From assembly GCF_003945595.2 (NCBI RefSeq), contig NW_024105087.1:124001-188000 (forward strand): a stretch of 64,000 nt of DNA. The letters run 5' to 3'. Position 1 is the stretch's first letter. Every line of letters begins with the position of its first letter. Both the position numbers and the translations under genes were made by a program. The notes below the pieces were generated by a model. It saw only the letters and a program-made list of their open reading frames with translations. It searched no databases and was not told where the DNA came from. Source of the stretch: Pipra filicauda. Its lineage: Eukaryota; Chordata; Aves; Passeriformes; Pipridae. This document shows positions 60,392-64,000 of the stretch, piece after piece.

Positions 60392-62852
60392 TATTTACTT
60401 AAGGGGAAGAAGGGAGAAGACAAATTCAAGGTAAGGAGTTCCACAGCAAACACTGGTTCTAACTTGATCTATAAATATGCAAGTGTGGCATTTAGCACTC
60501 CTGAACAATTTAAGCTCCTTTCAGAACAGAACTAATGGAGTCTAAAGGAGGACCCCTTTCTTTTAGGATATGATGAAGTATATGGCCTACCACAACAAGG
60601 AATTTAAGACCACGCGGGTAACAAACATTTGCGTTCATAGCAGGAAAAACATCCCTTGCCTGGTTTTCTATGCCACTTTGTAAAGCGTACTTCAGTTCAA
60701 AACCAAATTCTTCTTGGCCCCTTTATATTGATGGAGTGATCTAGAGAACAATGTGATGTAATGCAAAACTGTTATATTTAACCAGGATGATGAGAAATAA
60801 ACTTTCTGAAGTGCCCAAAATTCACCTTTATTTCAGCTAGACATCACAACATATTCAAAACTACTAAGAGATTTACCAGCTCCTACTTGGACAATAATGT
60901 CTGCAGGTCTCAGTTCCATACACACATCAGAGATAGCACTCCTAAACCTGTCTGCCATGGAGACATATCTTACTCGTGCTTTTAGCCCCATTTATCTAAT
61001 CCTTTGTTACTATTCCTATGCTTTGCCTCCCACCCCAAAATATAAATACATGGAAATGGCCATACAGCCACATTGGTTGAAAGAGACTCTAGTATGTCAT
61101 CCAGTCAACCTCCTGAAGAAAACAGTTCCAATTGGAGTAGATAGATCAGAAATTGCCCAGTTCATACACCTTGGAGGATTACCCAAACTCTCTAGTTACC
61201 ATATTTGACTTACCTTCATGATGTGTCAATGCCCCTGCAGGCACCACAATTTCCTGCTGGATGGATTCAGAATGCCTTTGTTGGACTTCAGCAGGACCAG
61301 AGACTGATTTTCAGATGAAGTGGAAAGCCTGGCTTTGAAACTAAACTTTCCAAAATGCCATTATCCTGAAACTCCGCATGGTTGTAACAAAAGGCCATCA
61401 CTATGATGCATTTTCCAATGCCCAGGGCTTAATCACACACTTTTCTTACACTGGTCATTATTGTTTGTAAATAGACTCTTAATCTGTACTGCTGAAAATA
61501 AAGTAATGCTAAAGTATGTGTTCAGAGAGAGAACTGAAGCCAATACAGCAAAAGCTTGAAACTTTCCTGTCTTCAAGGCAAGCCACTGGATCTTCAATTC
61601 AAAGGGTACTGAGAGCAACCATCCCCCCTCTTCTGTATGTGCTTCTCCAGCTGCCTCTGAAGTGATGTAAAAATCTCCTGACTGTGTTCTTGTTCCTAAC
61701 ACATTTAAGGAAATTTAATACAATTTGGTGACTTGCTCTTTATATTTTTCTTTGCCCTTTCTGCTTCCATTCTGAAGTATTATTATATTAGACACACTGT
61801 GAGTTCTTCACCACAGGACAAGGTAAGAACAGGAAGATAAAACACTGGGCGTTAAAGTAAGTATCAACTGTTTCTGAAAAGAACATGGATGATTTATTTT
61901 TTCCTTTTCAACTTTTTTTTTAAATTATCATTTATTTTTTACAAAAGCTCTACTACTCGGGCCACAGAGGTATTTTGCTCAGGTCCGCCCTCCTTAAGTG
62001 TCTACTTTCTACACCAGGCAGCATCAATGCAAACTGAACACTAACTTAACTTCTGGAGAGTGAGGGGGTTGCTGAGATGAGATTTATCTTGCTGCCTTCA
62101 AGAAGAAATAGGAAAAGAAACTGCTACAACTTTTCCTGATTCATCACCTTTTTGAATGTCACAGACCAGGGTGGTGGTGTGTTTCGCTGCCAGCTTATGG
62201 ATTACAATGACCTCAAAATTAATACTCCTCTGCACAGTACCTGCACAAGTTCATCTCTTTCAGATGGAAGACTTTCACATTTAGGGCCTTGTTTTTGTCT
62301 CCACTAATGCATTTCTTAACAAAAACTGAATACTATTGTCTAAAAAGTATCCTCATCCAGGACAGACAAAGCTACTGATGCCTTTGAAAACAATAATTAC
62401 CCTGAAATATCCCTCTCACATTACTTACCAGCTTTCTAGTAAAGAAAGATATTTCCATCTCTTGCTGGCATTCAAATTCTTACCCTGGAAGGCACAAGTA
62501 GCAGACTCCAATGGCTTACATTACCAAAATTACTTGGAAATCTTTCAATGTAGATGACTCCAAATAGCGCACTGGAGCAACAGCTGTGCAGCATCCCATC
62601 AGCATCTCGTAGGTGCTTCCATATTTGTTGGCAACAGCTACAAGTTTTCTACCAAAACTCCTTCTCCAGAAACCAGCAGCCCTACAAGCAAACCTCACAA
62701 GCAAATAACCTGTATTTGATGTTTTGTTGCAAGAGTTTAAGTTAAGACATTTTGTTTTTTCTGATATTTGCTTTGGAGGGTGAGGTGGTGGTAATGGTAT
62801 TCTTTTAGTTATTCAGTTATTCTGCTAGTTCTCCGTCGCACACAACTTCAAA

Positions 62853-62876
62853 AGTTATTTCAAGAGTTATTTCAAG
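62853..62876. repeat. Perfect 12-bp tandem doublet AGTTATTTCAAG
   Basis: Two adjacent identical copies of AGTTATTTCAAG, consistent with a small slippage duplication. Confidence 0.9.
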
Positions 62877-64000
62877 ATCACATATTCTCCATGAGGCATG
62901 GGACAATCTTGTAGTGGTAGATCAGACAAGACAATAACAAAAGAAAAGATTCAACCCCGCATTGACCAAACCCTCTTACCACTGCTGACAAGACTTGTCT
63001 AACACATTAGGAGATGGTCAATATACAGAGGTCACCAGTAACTGAATGACAGTTTATGGTATTTTATAAAGAAGAACATACATAGGAAGAAAACAAATCT
63101 CTGGTGACAAACGTCTCATATCTTGGGGGTGTAGGGAAATCAGATGTCAAGGAAAGACAGTCGGGTGGGGTGAAGACTGCTATAAGTTTTGTGTAATCAA
63201 AAGGTGGGGGTTCATGCAGGATGTGACTTAGCATCCCATAAGTATCCTCAGTGGTGTTCTTACCTCGTGGTTTGGAAGGCCTTTCTTTCAATAGTGGTCT
63301 GCACTGTCTCTCAATTACTGCTGTATTAAAAAAATTCCTCAGGATACATGTAGATATCTGTACTCACAAAAGGAAGGATATAATAGTCTACATTCAGTCT
63401 ACATTTACCTCAAAAACAAGTGATGTCTTTAGGGCTATCAATATTTTACTCTGGAATTGAAGCTAAGTCAGAATAATCACACAGCTGGTTACCAAGGTTT
63501 AGCCACAGAAAGCACTTTTTAAGTCACCATAACTCAATTATGTTCAGTTGAGAACTCATACCCACACTTTCAGGAAAGAAGTTGTAAAGGAGATGAAAAA
63601 GAATGTTTGTAAGGAATAAGCCAACCTTACCAGCCAGAGATCAAAGTTAACTGTGAATCAGCATTCATTTCATCAGGCCCCTGGAGTAGATTTCTCTCTA
63701 CTCTGCTTACAGCATATCAAAATCCCTACAGGTTTCCATGCAAGTTGGAGCCATTTCCTCTTTCACCAGTTTGATTAGTAATTCAGGGTGGAATCAAGAT
63801 GAACTGGATTTTATTTAGTGCGGGTGGAATCTCTAAGATTACTAAGGTATGGGAAAAATTTAATTCAACCTTGTAACAATGGTTACTTGGGTATTATAAA
63901 AATCTTTAAAACGAGAAAGCTTCAATAGTGTATAAGAAACAATGACAACTAAAAGATGTAATACAGTTTCAGGCGAAAATTTGCACATTTGAAGCAGAAA

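Larger units (their letters stand above)
56353..64000. other. Unique non-coding stretch, no gene seen
   Basis: No gene or mobile element is recognised. It holds a TAA run (57373-57387), a TG-rich tract (58919-59037), a 30/31-bp tandem duplication (59666-59726), a GCCATT hexamer run (60370-60391) and a 12-bp doublet (62853-62876). Open frames are at most about 110 codons, and the longest one (58879-59211, minus strand) owes its length to the TG-rich tract. Confidence 0.55.

Noticed and set aside
1..64000. CRISPR arrays, tRNA or rRNA genes and bacterial-type operons
   Set aside because: No regularly spaced repeats, cloverleaf or rRNA sequence was seen, and the retrotransposon content is plainly avian.

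Overview
This window looks like AT-rich, gene-poor DNA from a bird, probably a passerine. The evidence is the mobile-element content. There are five CR1 non-LTR retrotransposon copies, several with the avian-type 3' end (TCATAGAATC / GGGTTGGAAGGGACC and its complement). There are also two LTRs of one ERVL-like family of the kind common in songbirds. These assignments rest on recognising family sequence by eye; no search was run.

I found no protein-coding gene, exon, tRNA, rRNA or CRISPR array that I can defend. All non-repeat open frames are short (longest about 130 codons), show no recognisable domain, and are about what chance gives in this much AT-rich DNA on two strands. The window is best read as intergenic or deep-intronic sequence.

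Layout. 1-8.06 kb: unique sequence with one TG-rich tract. 8.06-9.76 kb: a plus-strand CR1 split by a 593-bp solo LTR flanked by a 5-bp duplication. 11.9-12.26 kb: a minus-strand CR1 3' end. 12.3-21.0 kb: unique sequence with an 11-bp tandem repeat and a degenerate 80-bp duplication. 21.0-21.52 kb: a second LTR of the same family and orientation. 21.5-28.7 kb: unique sequence with a perfect 25-bp tandem duplication. 28.74-29.32 kb: a minus-strand CR1 3' end. 29.3-37.7 kb: unique sequence with a long perfect AAT microsatellite and possible conserved non-coding DNA near 35.8-36.7 kb. 37.74-38.2 kb: a CR1 fragment with an internal deletion, followed by a GC-richer patch. 48.2-49.25 kb: a rearranged CR1 interrupted by a 101-bp segment that recurs at 52.1 kb. 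49.2-64 kb: unique sequence with TG-rich tracts, short tandem duplications and a GC-richer patch at 56.0-56.35 kb.

No genes act together here. The history that can be read is retrotransposition, nested insertion, internal deletion and a probable templated insertion. The most unusual item is the 101-bp segment shared between the CR1 at 48.8 kb and unique DNA at 52.1 kb.
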